Shown piece by piece: positions 42,584 through 54,280 of a stretch of 64,000 nucleotides of DNA; within the stretch, counting starts at the first letter, position 1, and every line of letters begins with the position of its first letter. The stretch lies in assembly GCA_963921195.1 (NCBI GenBank), contig OY992540.1, positions 191,999,576 through 192,063,575 on the forward strand, in the 5' to 3' direction. Both the position numbers and the translations under genes were made by a program. Source of the DNA: Pegoplata infirma (Eukaryota; Arthropoda; Insecta; Diptera; Anthomyiidae). A model generated the notes under the pieces. The model saw only the letters and a list, made by a program, of their open reading frames with translations, was not told where the DNA came from and did not search any database.

Positions 42584-43604
42584 TAATGGTTAATTTTAAA
42601 AACACAAGTTTTTTTTTGTTAACTTACCTAAAATGTTTTTGAAAACTCAGCATTTTCTTTTAGGGGTATAATCCGTGTTTATAAATGTTTGAAGTGGCCA
42701 TTTTGTTTTATAAGTAAATATTTATAATAATTCTTTTAAATGTTATAATGCTGGTGAAATATTATATTATAATTGTATTTATTGTTTTATAAATCACTTA
42801 TCACTTTATTTTAAACACTTTTAAAAATTTGTTTCAGTATATTTTTAATTCATAATCGATCAAGATGCAGCTTAGATTTTTTGTTGTATTCACTTTTTAT
42901 AGCACTTTTTTGTTGTATGTGGATAAATATTTGTATAAATATGTTACGATTCAGACAATAATATTTATTTTGATTTTAATAATTTTTCATTATTGATTTG
43001 AAATTTCTTTTTATTCAAATTTATATATTTTTAGTGGTTTTCAAACATATTCTGTTAATTTTTTTATTATTTTCTTTTATTTCTATTAAAAAATTTTCTT
43101 AAAATTTTAAAGAGTTTTTAGTAAATTATTTTTTTATACTTTTTTTAATTAATTTTGGTTAAATATATTTTATATGTGTGTTACTTAATATTTTTGTTTT
43201 AATAATTCTTACATGCAATTTTGATTTAATTTTTGTTTTAATTTTACTTTTATTTTTTTTATATATTATTGGTTTTTATTTCTATTTTCACTTAATTATT
43301 TATGAATTTTTGAACACAATTAGGTATCGCTTAAAATTTACAATTATTTAGCTTTCGTTTTTTGTATTTTTTAACCAAAGTATAAATTTTGTTGAATTTA
43401 TATTTATGTTTAAACTTAAATTAATGAATATACTTTTTATATATTTTTTAGATTAATATTTTATATTTTTATTATTATACAATTTACACTTATACACCAT
43501 ACATAGAGGGAAATAAATCTGAAAATAGAAAAATAGAAAAATTAGATAATATGCTAAAAATTTTATAAAAAATTTAATAATTGAAAATTAAAAAAAAAAA
43601 AAAA

Positions 43605-44128
43605 AAACAAGTAAAAAAGTTAAATTCGGCCTTGCAGAATGTAGTGATACCCTCCACAATTTCTAAAAGATTATTGCAAAAAACTTAAAATTTATTTTGA
43701 AAAAAAAAAAAAAAATTTCCGCGAAAAAAAAAAAATTGGTAAAAAAAAAAAAAATCCGCGATTTTTTATTTTTTTGCCAAAAACTATGTTCGTACTTGAT
43801 TACGGTGTTCAATTCTGTTCACATATGTCAACCAGCAGCCGAATTAAAGCATTTTGTATTTTTAGGTTATATTGAATGTACTTTTATTTGCGAGATGTCC
43901 TTAACCGATATCGGCCAAATACAATGCCAAACTTATTTGGGGCAACAACAAGTAAACATGTTAAGTTTAAGTCATATCCGTGTAATATTTTGGCCATTAT
44001 CACCATTTCCACAGACAGACATTGCTAGAACGTCTTAAAATCGATCCTAGACCGATATTTCGATGAGTTACAAACGGAATGACAAACTTATATATAAACT
44101 TTGTCACTAAGTGGAGAGTATAAAAATA
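43605..44128 (-). mobile_element. Mini-me copy
   Basis: CAAGTAAAAAAGTTAAATTC, GGCCTTGCAGAAT, then ACAGACAGACATTGC, ATATTTCGATGAGTTACAAA, CGGAATGACAAACTTATATA and CACTAAGTGGAGAGTATAAA. It resembles the 24180 copy but has lost most of its GGAC units. From 44129 to 45358 no gene was recognised; short pieces there resemble mini-me interior. Confidence 0.78.
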
Positions 44129-45358
44129 CGAAAGATCAAAAATCAAAAACTTTTCGAAAAACAGATGAAACACTTTTTTGAATTACACAGAGTCTGTGCC
44201 TTTTTTTAGAAAATTGATCATTTTTTATATAAAAAATTTAATAAAATCTGAGACTTTTTTATAGAAAAAATTGTAGGAAATTTTCTAATCTCAAGTACAT
44301 TCTTTGGAATAGTTTTCAAACCTTAAAAATTTTGGTGTAAAAAAATATTTCAGAACGTAAGAAGTTTTTTTAAGGGGAAAAAGTCACTAAATCTTAAAAT
44401 TTTTCTCTACGAAAAATTTTTCTTAAATATAGAAATTTTTTAATGGGAGAATCGCATAAATATCTGCGAATTTTCTATATGAATCAATTTTAAACTAGTA
44501 GTATTTATTTTGAAAATAATAAAATAAATTAGTAAAATAGCAAATAAATGCAAATATTAAAAATGCATAAATTCAGGCTTTTCTGGGATAAAGAAACATT
44601 GGACAATTTAGCGACAAGAGTAGCGGGTGCTTATAACTCAAAAAAGTAACATTTTTCAAAAAATAAAATTGAATCTTGGTCTAAAATGGGTTAAGCAAAT
44701 TACTTAGAAAAATTTCAAAATCAGAAAACTTTTTTTGAATAAACATACATATCTCAAATCTGACATATTTTCTATTGGAACATTCTTTGAGAATCTGCGT
44801 CTTTTGCTGTCAGAAAGAGCTGGATCCGCGCCTGGTTGCTAAGAAACCGACTTAACTAAATATTAGTCGAAATTTTCATATGGGGACTAAAAAGGGAGGT
44901 CTTTTAGAGGGCACCCATCGATTGTCTTGAAACTTGCATGTGGGAAAAAGATAACGAAAATAAGAGTTTCCGGTTTTTTCTTAGCTGCAAAATCTTACAT
45001 TTAGCGGGTGAAAGGGGATTGAGAAAACGGGGTTTGCTTCGATTTTAGAAAATTTTTCACATTTCTTCAGAAGAAACTGTATGCTAATTTTATAGAGATC
45101 GAAAGGTTTTTGAAGGTGCTTATAATGTTAACATTAACGGACAGACGCACAGTGGTTTCCCTTATATGGACAAGCGGTCAAAAATCAATATATCCAAAAC
45201 TAAAAAAACAAGGGGCTTAAAAATTTTTCAGCACATAGTATGCCCGAAGAACTTAATGTTTGCAAATTTGTAGGAAAAAATATTAACAACTGTAGCCACA
45301 GTAGCCATTTGATCTTTGAAGGGTTAATTGGCTAAAAGACTTGTTTCAAGATTTACTT

Positions 45359-45931
45359 TTTATACCCTCCAACCACAGTATGAGGGTATACTCACTTTGT
45401 CATTCCGTGTGTAACGCATCGAAATATCGATCTAGGACCCCATATTATTGATCAGTGATCTGTCCGTCTGTCTGTGAAAGACAAAATACAGCCCAAAATA
45501 AAAAAGCTATACTCCTGAAGTTTGGCACAAATATGTCTTATTGTCATAGGCTGGTTAAATTCGGATATGGGCAAAATCGGACCAGGGGGAAAAAGTTTCC
45601 CCTTGAGGAACTAAACCAACCTTTGAAAAACACCATATTTTTACATGATTTTTTGTGTTTTTGTTTAACCAATGCAACATTTTTATGCCTCAAGAAGCTC
45701 AAAGTTCTGAATTTTGACCCGGGGGATTAAAAAATATCGTTTTTTTCAGCCCACCCCCTTTTGTGGGCGTGGATTAAACAAATAGTTAAAATAATGATAA
45801 ACTTGTATTTCTTAAGTTCAAAAAGCATAAGAAAGATATGTAAACATATATTTCGGAGGGAAATTTGCCCCCCCTAATGACCACTGCCGACCTTCCCAAA
45901 AAAAAGAAACGCCCCTGGATTTTTTTTTCAT
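45359..45931 (+). mobile_element. Mini-me copy, tail replaced
   Basis: TATACCCTCCAACCACAGTA, ACGCATCGAAATATCGATC, GTCCGTCTGTCTG, AAGTTTGGCACAAATATGTC, GTTTCCCCTTGAGG and GAAACGCCCCTGGATTTTTT. The hairpin end is absent: a MITE and then the RTE LINE follow. Confidence 0.8.
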
Positions 45932-46162
45932 CCCGGCTAAAAATAATGTATACAAGCTCATGTACGATCATATATGATAATTTATGTTAAGGATGGGCCA
46001 ATATATGATCGCATATTATCATATGATTTACCATATATGGTCATATATTGAATAAGCGCCAATTTTAATATATGTTCATATATGATCATATTTGTTTTCG
46101 AATTAATGATATATGGTCAGATGTGTTCATATATGCTCATATACAATTCATTTTTAGCCGGG
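45932..46162. mobile_element. CCC...GGG MITE, CATATATG-rich, AT duplication
   Basis: 231 bp with ends CCCGGCTAAAAAT / ATTTTTAGCCGGG and AT on both sides (45930-45931, 46163-46164). The interior is mostly GATCATATATGA-type palindromes. The upstream part of the open frame at 46072 is MITE sequence, not LINE protein. Confidence 0.72.
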
Positions 46163-48706
46163 ATATGAAAATAATCCAAATATATGCTCCTACATCCGAT
46201 TACACTGACGAAGATGTGGAAAACTTCTACGAAGACATAGAAAGGGCAATGCACGAAAATCATTGCCACTTTACTTATATAATTGGCGACTTTAACGCAA
46301 AAATTGGGAAAAAATCGGATATATCTGAAAAGGCAATAGGTAATTTTGGAACAGAAGGAAGAAACGATAGAGGGCAAATGTTATTAGACTTCGCACATCA
46401 TAATAACCTGTATGTAATGAATACCTTTTTCGAAAAGAAAACTCCACGTAGATGGACGTGGTTTAGCCCCGGTAGTAGAACAAAAAACGAGATAGACTAC
46501 ATTATTTCAAATCGTAAAAGAAATGTCGTAGATGTTACGGTCCTTAATAAGTTCGGCATTCGTAGTGATCACAGAGCGGTAAGGGCTACCATTAGAATGA
46601 ATCTTTGCAATGAAAGAAAAAGACTTATATGCTCTAAACCAACAAGAAAATGGATAAAGCCATCTGATCGTACTATATTTGAAAACACAATAAACTTACA
46701 TATTAATCATCCTCATGGCAATGATATAGATGTTCTAAATGACACTATAACAAGTGCAATATTGGAAGCCCAAAAGGTTTGTTGTAAGACACCTAGACAA
46801 AAAGATGATAAGATTAGTGAACCGACAAAAATCCTAATGGAACAGCGAAGAGTGGCAAGGGAAAATAAAAATTTTGAGGAAGTACGCCGACTCAACAAAA
46901 CAATTTCTAAAGAAATACGAAAGGACTTAAGGAAATTTAATACTGAAAGAATTCAACAAACCGTTGAGGAAAATCGAAATATGAAGATCATGAAGAGAAG
47001 CCTTGCTGAAGGTAAAAGTGAGATTTTCAAACTTAAAGACGAAAATGGGCTTGAGACAACCGACCGTAACGAGATAGTGAAAATAACAGAAAATTTCTAC
47101 AGAAACCTTTATACATGCCACTTAATAGAATCTGAACACATTCAGTTACCACCAAATACAAGAAGAATAATGAATGTCGGATCTGAGGAACTTCCAGATG
47201 TCACAATAAATGAATTAAAAAAGTGCATTAAGGATATGAAAAATAATAAATCTCCCGGGGAGGATCAAGTTGTAAGTGAAGCCTTAAAGATAGGTGGAGA
47301 GAGACTTATGGAAGAAATCGTAAATCTGTTCAACATGTGCATTCACAATGGAACAATCCCATCCAAATGGCACAATGCGATAACTGTTTTGATCCACAAG
47401 AAAGGAGACATAACTAATCTTGAAAACTATAGGCCAATAAGTCTTCTGTCCCACTTATACAAATTATTAACAAAAATCCTAACAAAACGTTTGGAAACAA
47501 ATTAGATTTTTACCAACCTCGGGAACAAGCTGGTTTTCGAAGCGGATTTGGAACAAACGATCATCTTCAAACTATAAAGACTCTTATAGAAAAAACTACA
47601 GAATATAATAGACCGCTCGTACTTGTATTTATTGACTTCAGAAAAGCTTTCGACACCGTGGAGCATACAGCTATCATAAATGCTTTACAAGAATGCAGAG
47701 TCGATTATAGGTATACTAAATTGATAGAAAATATATATGCTGCAGCCACAGCAAGCGTCATGATACACGATGGTACCGAAAAATTTGAAATACAGAGAGG
47801 AATAAGACAGGGCGACACAATATCCCCGAAACTTTTTACTGCGGTACTTGAATATGCTTTTAAAAGTCTCAAATGGGACGACAAGGGAATCAACATCGAC
47901 GGCGAACATCTAAACCATTTACGTTTTGCTGATGACATTGTCTTAATAACCGATAATCTTCATGATGCACAACAAATGCTAAGACAGTTGGTGCAAACCA
48001 CAAAAAAGGTCGGTTTGAGTATTAACTCGCAAAAAACTAAATTTATGACAAATCTTGTAGCTAGTGGAAACATAAACCTAGAAGAAGGCGACGAAATCGA
48101 GCAGGTCTTTGAATACAAATACCTAGGCCACGAAATAAGGATCGGCAAAGACAACCAAACATGCGAAATCGCACGCCGGATCGGCCTAGGATGGGCAGCT
48201 TTTGGTAAATTAAGATACGTGTTTAATGAGAACCTACCTATGTGTCTAAAGAGAAAAGTATATGACCAATGTGTGTTGCCAGTCATAACGTATGGTTGCG
48301 AAACTTTGACATTAACCAAACACACGATAACAAAACTACAGGTAGCCCAACGAGCAATGGAAAGAGCAATGCTGGGAGTAACACGAAGAGACCGTATAAC
48401 AAACATAGCCCTAAGAAACCAAACAAAAGTCGCTGATATTGTACAAAGTGTCACAAAAGCAAAATGGCGCTGGGCTGGGCACGTAGCCAGAATGACTGAT
48501 AACCGATGGACAAAAAGAATACTTGAATGGAGACCTAGAGAAGATACAAGAAATATAGGAAGACCACCAACAAGATGGACAGATGATATAAAAAGAATAG
48601 CTGGAAACTGGATGAATATAGCAAACGATAGAGTAAAATGGAAACAACTAGAGGAGGCCTATGTCCAACAGTGGACGCAAGCGGCTGATGGATGATGATG
48701 ATGTGA
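46163..48706 (+). mobile_element. RTE-clade LINE, 5'-truncated, (GAT)n tail
   Basis: Starts within the endonuclease region and runs to a GATGGATGATGATGATG tail right after the ORF stop. Such short-repeat tails and a very short 3' UTR are typical of RTE/BovB-type LINEs. No clear target duplication was seen. Confidence 0.85.
46168..48695 (+). pseudogene. RTE LINE ORF (endonuclease and reverse transcriptase), one frameshift
   Basis: About 840 codons in two frames, joined by a single-base loss near 47500. Frame 1 runs to a stop at 47503-47505; frame 2 is open back to about 47502 and on to 48695. The endonuclease is C-terminal only: [38 protein letters not shown]. Reverse transcriptase: [20 protein letters not shown], then (after the shift) FIDFRKAFDTV, RGIRQGDTISPKLF and catalytic FADD near 47925. 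C-terminal: KAKWRWAGHVARM, GRPPTRWTDDIKR, WKQLEEAYVQQWTQAADG. No RNase H, as expected for RTE. It misses roughly the first 100 residues. Apart from the frameshift it looks well preserved. Confidence 0.88.
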
Positions 48707-48739
48707 CTTGTTTTTCTTGTTTTTAATACAAAAATATTT

Positions 48740-48830
48740 TTTTTTAATATTCGGCTGCGGCTTCGGTTTCGGCCGAATAGTGAAAATTTGGCCGAATATT
48801 CGGCCAAAAAAGATGTATTCTATCGGACAC
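48740..48830. repeat. ATTCGGCC palindrome cluster
   Basis: TATTCGGCTGCGGCTTCGG, TTTCGGCCGAATAG and GGCCGAATATTCGGCC are packed together; a similar cluster lies at 58285-58385. Likely the end of a TE family. From 48831 to 49640 no gene was recognised. Confidence 0.55.
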
Positions 48831-49639
48831 TAGTAACTGTTATTGGTTGCAGATCTTAAAAATCACAGCTAGTAGCAAAAAGCTTTGCCCAAAAATGCGG
48901 AATCGTCAAAGGGCAATTTTTTTTACTAAAAAAAATAAGGGGGAACGATAATTTCTTCAAAAAAAAAGTGTTTTCTCTTTACTCAGAACTGTAAGTCAAA
49001 TACCATAAAATTGCAATATTAAGTTAAAAATAACAACAATTAAAAAAATATTTCACTTTACTAATATTCTTAAAAAGAAATAGTACAAAACAAAATGCAA
49101 TTTTTCACCATTTTTCGTTGGATGACTATGTAAATCACAACCATATGCGAAAATATGCAAAAACCCGCGGCCACAATATTTTTTAATTTAAAGAGGGGTA
49201 AAAAATCTTCAATTTGATGTGTAAAAAGTGGTGGGCAGATAAGGGCCAAATAACTAAAAGTCTATGTGAAAAAGTAGTTTTTAAAAAACGTGTGTTTTGA
49301 AAAGGTCAAAAAAATGTTCTTCAGGGATTTTTTAATGAGCTTATATTTTTGCAGCTTTTATTATTTAATTTGGTACAAAATAGGTTAAAATTTAATGTTT
49401 GTTGGGTTTTTGGAAACTTCTGCCACAATATCGCGAATAACTTCTTAGATAAACTAAAGTATTATTTTATGACTATGCAACCACAATATATGCAATATAA
49501 ACATTCCCCCACTTCCAACGAACACAAACATCAAATCTCGTAAAAAAAATCAGAAAATTGGTTAGATTCATAAAATTTAGAGTGTTATCAATAAATTTAG
49601 TGCAATAAAGCTTGGAAAAAAAAACATAAACTTTTTTAT

Positions 49640-51165
49640 TTTTGGCCAATGGGGGAAACCACTGTGAGACGGACGGACATCGCTTAATTGAATCAAAAAG
49701 TGATTCTAAGTCGATCTGTATGCTTGAAGGTGAGTCGAGGACCAATATGTATACCCTACACCACTCTGTGGTACAGGGTATAATGAGTTTGTGCTGATGT
49801 TTGTAACTACCCGAAATATTGGTCCTAGACCTACCTTCAAGCATACCGATCGACTCAGAATTACTTTTTGAGTCGATTTAGCGATGTCCGTCCGTCCGTC
49901 TGTCCATCTATCGGTTTAAGCACGATACAGGTCGCAATTTTTAATCAATTGACTTGAAATTTGAAACTTAAGCATATTTTGGCCCAAAGACGAAGCCCAT
50001 TGAAATTGGAAAAAATCCGTCCATGTTAAGACCTAGCTTCCATACAAACGCCCCCTTTGGATTAGGCTTAAATGACTCTAATAACCATATTATAATAGAT
50101 ATCGCTTTGAAATTTTAAAGCAATCGGGTCAGTCCTTCTCGTAGTTCCCATACAAACTACCCTCCCCGGATTTAGTCCCTCATATAAAAATTTCGACCGA
50201 TATTCAGTTAAATCGGTCTATTGGTAAAAAATAAACCAATTCGACTAAAATTTAATCTGTGTGTGTTTTCAACACTAAATAAAGATCTTACAAAAGATAC
50301 ACTCAAAAAAATAAACTGGTAAAACGCCTGGTAAAATGCCTTGTAATCCCATTCTACCATTATTTAACAATTTTCCTTGTTTTTTAACAAAAAATCTTGT
50401 ACTTTGCTCAAACGAGAACTACAGTTTTATTGGTAATTTTACAAGTTTATTTTCGTAATTGTATTCTACCATTTTGAAAGGTTATCTTACAAAAAAAAAC
50501 TGTAATTTTACAACAAAGTTTTTATTACGAGGATTCTAGTTGAATTACAAAAAAAAACTTTATATTACAAAAATTATGTTATACGACATAAATATGTTGT
50601 TTAACAAAAAAACTATTTTTTGTTTGTTTTTTTTTTTTTTTATTGAAAAATATTTAAAAAAAGTTGACAAAATTTTGAAAAATTTATTACGAGGATTAAT
50701 TTAAGGAGGAGTAGTTAATTTACAAAAAAAAAAACCAGTTATTTTACAAAAAATGATTTTATTACGAGGACAAAATTTTTTTTTTTTAAATTTACCATTT
50801 TGGTTTGTAAATTTACCATTTTTTTAAACATATTTACCATTTTTTCTTGTAAGTTTATCATTTTTTTTTTGTATTTTTCCGGTTTTAATACAGTATTTTT
50901 ACCAATTAAATTGGTTATTTTACCAATTTTTGGTGCATTCAAAATTACGAGAAAATCCTCGTAATTTTACGAGAATTTTACCTACGTCATATTTTACGAG
51001 AATAGCCTCGTAAAATCACGAGATTTATTGGTAACTTTACAAGTTTTTTTTTTGAGTGTAGATCCAATCGGTCCATTTTTTGACTTAGGACCCATTTTCC
51101 GGAAAACACTGGTGTAGGGTATCATATGGTCGGCCTTGACCGAATATAACTTTCTTACTTGTTTT
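49640..51165 (+). mobile_element. Mini-me variant, split by a CACTCAAAA element
   Basis: An inverted stub at 49660-49780 (GAGACGGACGGACATCGC...TATACCCTACACC) is followed by the main copy: GTCCTAGACCTACCTTCAAG, GTCCGTCCGTCTGTCC, GTTCCCATACAAACTACCCT. After the insert (50300-51058) come GTGTAGGGTATCATATGGTC, GGCCTTGACCGAATATAAC and TTCTTACTTG. It is a different subfamily from the 40.6 kb copies. Confidence 0.75.
50300..51058. mobile_element. CACTCAAAA-ended element, copy 1, 759 bp
   Basis: Ends CACTCAAAAAAATAAACTGG and (CAAG)TTTTTTTTTTTGAGTG, with TA on both sides (50298-50299, 51059-51060). The interior has ATTACGAGGATT, TTTACCATTTTGGTTTGTAA and a TCCTCGTAATTTTACGAGA palindrome. Non-coding. 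Confidence 0.82.
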
Positions 51166-51327
51166 TACTGAGAATATGATTTTAGTAGTTTTCGAGATAC
51201 ATATAACCGTAAAAAAAATTGCATGTTTTCATAAAATTACGTTTTTTAAGTTTTTATAAACAAATTTAAAATCGAAATATGTTGCACTATGCAGAGGATA
51301 TCCACACTTAGAAAAGTATTGCAGTTA

Positions 51328-52673
51328 CACTCAAAAAAATAAACTGGTAAAACGCCTGGTAAAATGCCTTGTAATCCCGTTATACCAATATTGAACAATT
51401 TTCCTTGTTTTTTAACAAAAAATCTTGTACTTTGCTAAAACGAGAACTACAGTTTTATTGGTAATTTTACAAGTTTATTTTCGTAATTGTATTCTACCAT
51501 TTTGAAAGGTTATTTTACAAAAAAAAATGTAATTTTACAACAAAGTTTTTATTACGAGGATTCTAGTTGAATTACAAAAAAACTGTTATATTACAAAAAT
51601 TACGTTATACGAGGATTTATGTTGTTTAACAAAAAAAAAATTTTTTTTTTTTGTAAATTTTTTTTTATTGAAAAATATTTAAAAAAAAAGTTGAAAAAAT
51701 TTTGAGAAACTTATTACGAGGATTCTAGTTAATTTACGAAAAAAAAAAATTTTTTTACAAAAATGATTTTATTACGAAGATTTATGTTGTTTAACAAAAA
51801 AAATTCATAAATTGACCATTTTGGTTTGTAAATTTACCATTTTGGTTTGTAAATTTACCATTTCTTAAAACATATTTACCATTTTTATACCCTCCAACCA
51901 CAGTATGGGGGTATACTCACTTTGTCATTCCGTGTGTAACGCATCGAAATATCGGTCTAGGACCCCATAAAGTATATATTTTATTGATCAGTGATCGATT
52001 CTAAGACATTCTAGCGATGTCCGTCCGTCCGTCCGTCCGTCTGTCCGTCTGTCCGTCTGTCCGTCTGTCCGTCTGTAGAGGACACGATACAGTCCAAAAT
52101 AAAAGAGCTAGACTTCCGAAGTTTGGCACGAATATGTCTTATATTCCTAGGCAGGTTAAGTTCGGAAATGGGCAAAATCGGACCAAGGGGAAAAAAGTTC
52201 CCCCTTAGAGAACTAAACCAACATAAGAAAAACCGCATTTTTTGCAGAGTTTTTTGTACTTTTGGTAAGCAAATGAAACATTCTTATTCAGAAGAAGTTC
52301 GAAATCGCAAGGGGAAGGTGCCCCCTAACGTCTCCCACTAACCCCCCCGCCCCCCCAAAAAAAAAAAAAAAGACGCCCCTGGATTTTTTTTTAATATTTT
52401 TTTTACATTTTGGAGGGTATAAAAGATTCGGCACAGCCGAATGTAACACTCTCACTTGTTTCTTGTAAGTTTACCATTTTTTTTTTATTTTTCCGGTTTT
52501 AAAACAATATTTTTACCAATAAAATTGGTTATTTTACCAATTTTTGGCGCATTCAAAATTACGAGGAAATCCTCGTAATTTTTCGAGAATTTTACCTACC
52601 TCCTATTTTACGAGAATAGCCTCGTAAAATCACAAGATTTTTTGGTAACTTTACAAGGTTATTTTTTTGAGTG
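51328..52673. mobile_element. CACTCAAAA-ended element, copy 2, split by a mini-me
   Basis: Same ends and interior as copy 1 (about 93 percent), TA at 51326-51327 and 52674-52675. The extra length is the mini-me at 51883-52461. The two copies lie 270 bp apart in the same orientation. Confidence 0.85.
51883..52461 (+). mobile_element. Complete mini-me with a readable empty site
   Basis: TATACCCTCCAACCACAGTA, (GTCC/GTCT)12 at 52018-52076, the AAGTTTGGCACGAATATG interior, and the end GATTCGGCACAGCCGAATGT, AACACTCTCACTTG. Copy 1 of the host element reads TTTACCATTTTTTCTTGTAA, whereas here it is TTTACCATTTTT / TTTCTTGTAAG around the insert. The insertion therefore lies inside a T run, with no target duplication beyond Ts. 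Confidence 0.9.
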
Positions 52674-52675
52674 TA

Positions 52676-53067
52676 CTACATGACGGTCATTTGTGTAGTA
52701 AGTAGTAGTTGTTGTTTTCAACTACAATTTAAGTTGTTTTTGTATGAAAAATCTCAATCAACTATTTTTTGTAGTCTTTTAAAAAATGTCAGATGCAGCA
52801 GAAATTATAACCAAACAATTTTAACCATTTTTACGTCTAAAAGTTTTTTTTTTGTTAATAAAAAATTCTGACAATTTGAGTTACCGTAAAAATAACTGTA
52901 ATTCGAAAATGTTTTTACCTTTTTTTGTAGTTGTTAATCAATAGTTAAAAACAACAACAATTGTTGGTTGAGTTTACCGTAAAATGTAGTGGACGCCTAA
53001 ACAACAACAAATGTAGTTGTTTTAACTGACTTTTGTAGTGGAAACTAACTTTATAATTTTTTGAGTG
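52676..53067. mobile_element. TIR element adjoining the previous one
   Basis: Right end TTATAATTTTTTGAGTG then TA (53068-53069). The left end begins CTACATGACGGTCATTTGTG, immediately after the shared TA. Inverse relative at 6630-7020. Its left CACTCAAAA terminus seems deleted. Confidence 0.6.
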
Positions 53068-53086
53068 TATGAATTCGGCAATAAAT

Positions 53087-53201
53087 AAAATTCTTCGAGC
53101 TCGAGACCAGTTTTTTCTTGTAATTAAATATTTGTTTATTCCATTCCAAGAATATTTTTTTACAAGAAAAAACTGGCCTCGAGCTCGAAGAATTTTGATT
53201 T
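53087..53201. repeat. Perfect 37-bp hairpin with 40-bp loop
   Basis: AAAATTCTTCGAGCTCGAG(A/G)CCAGTTTTTTCTTGTA and its inverse TACAAGAAAAAACTGGCCTC... pair almost without error; GAGCTC also occurs within each arm. From 53202 to 54278 no gene was recognised. Confidence 0.85.
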
Positions 53202-54280
53202 TTTTAAATTGCAAAGGTCGAATAATAACAACTTTAATTAAGTTTTAAAAAAATATTAAATTAATTACAATATTTAATTGTTTGTTTACAAATCAGCTGT
53301 ATTGATTGTTACAAAGTATTCTTTTTTATTTCATTCTACTTTTCGTTATTTAATTTAATTTTGTTTATTTAAATAATTTTTTATGAGTACTTCTTTCTCT
53401 TATCTAGCTATTTAACTATTTTCATTTGTTATCTTTTCTGAAGGTTAATGTACGCTAAAGTAGTTTTTTTCTAGACAATTTTTTTTAAATTTTTTGTTTT
53501 GTGAAATATTGTTTGAGTATAAAATTAGATTTTATAAAAGTAAAATAAACAAGAAAGTTTATAGCGGCTGGACCGAAACAGTAAATACCCTTCTAAATGT
53601 GCAAAGCATTAATAGTGATAGTGAGTTTAAGTCAAAAACATAGTGATGGAAATAACATATGGGTGAAATCAAAAAATGTCAACAAAACCATGTAAGCGAT
53701 TTAGTATTCGCGTATTTCTTAATGTAAATCCTGGTACTGATTGTTAATCTACCTAATTTACAAAAACCTGAGCTTTATTTAAAAAAGGTTGTTCTCGTTT
53801 TTGTAGGCCAAATGTTAATTCAGTTTGATTTTTCAAATTTAACAGGCTAAATCTTAAAAACCAATAAATTTACACAATTTTAGCTGCGAACATTGATAAT
53901 TTTCGATTTAACCCATATAAATAAAATTTTAGTTAACTATTTTAAATTTACTTTTTTTGGTAGTGTCAGGAATTCCTAAATAAAGTTAGAAATCCATAGG
54001 GAATCATTTATACTTTATAGTGATTGAGGTGTTAAACACATAATGACAATTGTATCTTCTCTTCGACTAGGTGTAGGGTACAAAAAATACTTGTTTTTTT
54101 ATTTTGTTTAGAGTGATAAATGCATAAAAATCACCACTTTATATAGAAATAAAATTGATTTATAAATAAGGAACTAATGAAAAATGTTTGTCAAAATATG
54201 GCAAAACAAATACGTAAGAACAATAAGTTTTCTTTTGTTTAAGGCTCTTATTCATAATACTTATAACAGACTTATTGTAG

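Noticed and set aside
50739..50942. Lys/Asn/Met-rich repeat protein
   Set aside because: It is the TTTACCATTTT repeat of a non-coding TIR element read in antisense.
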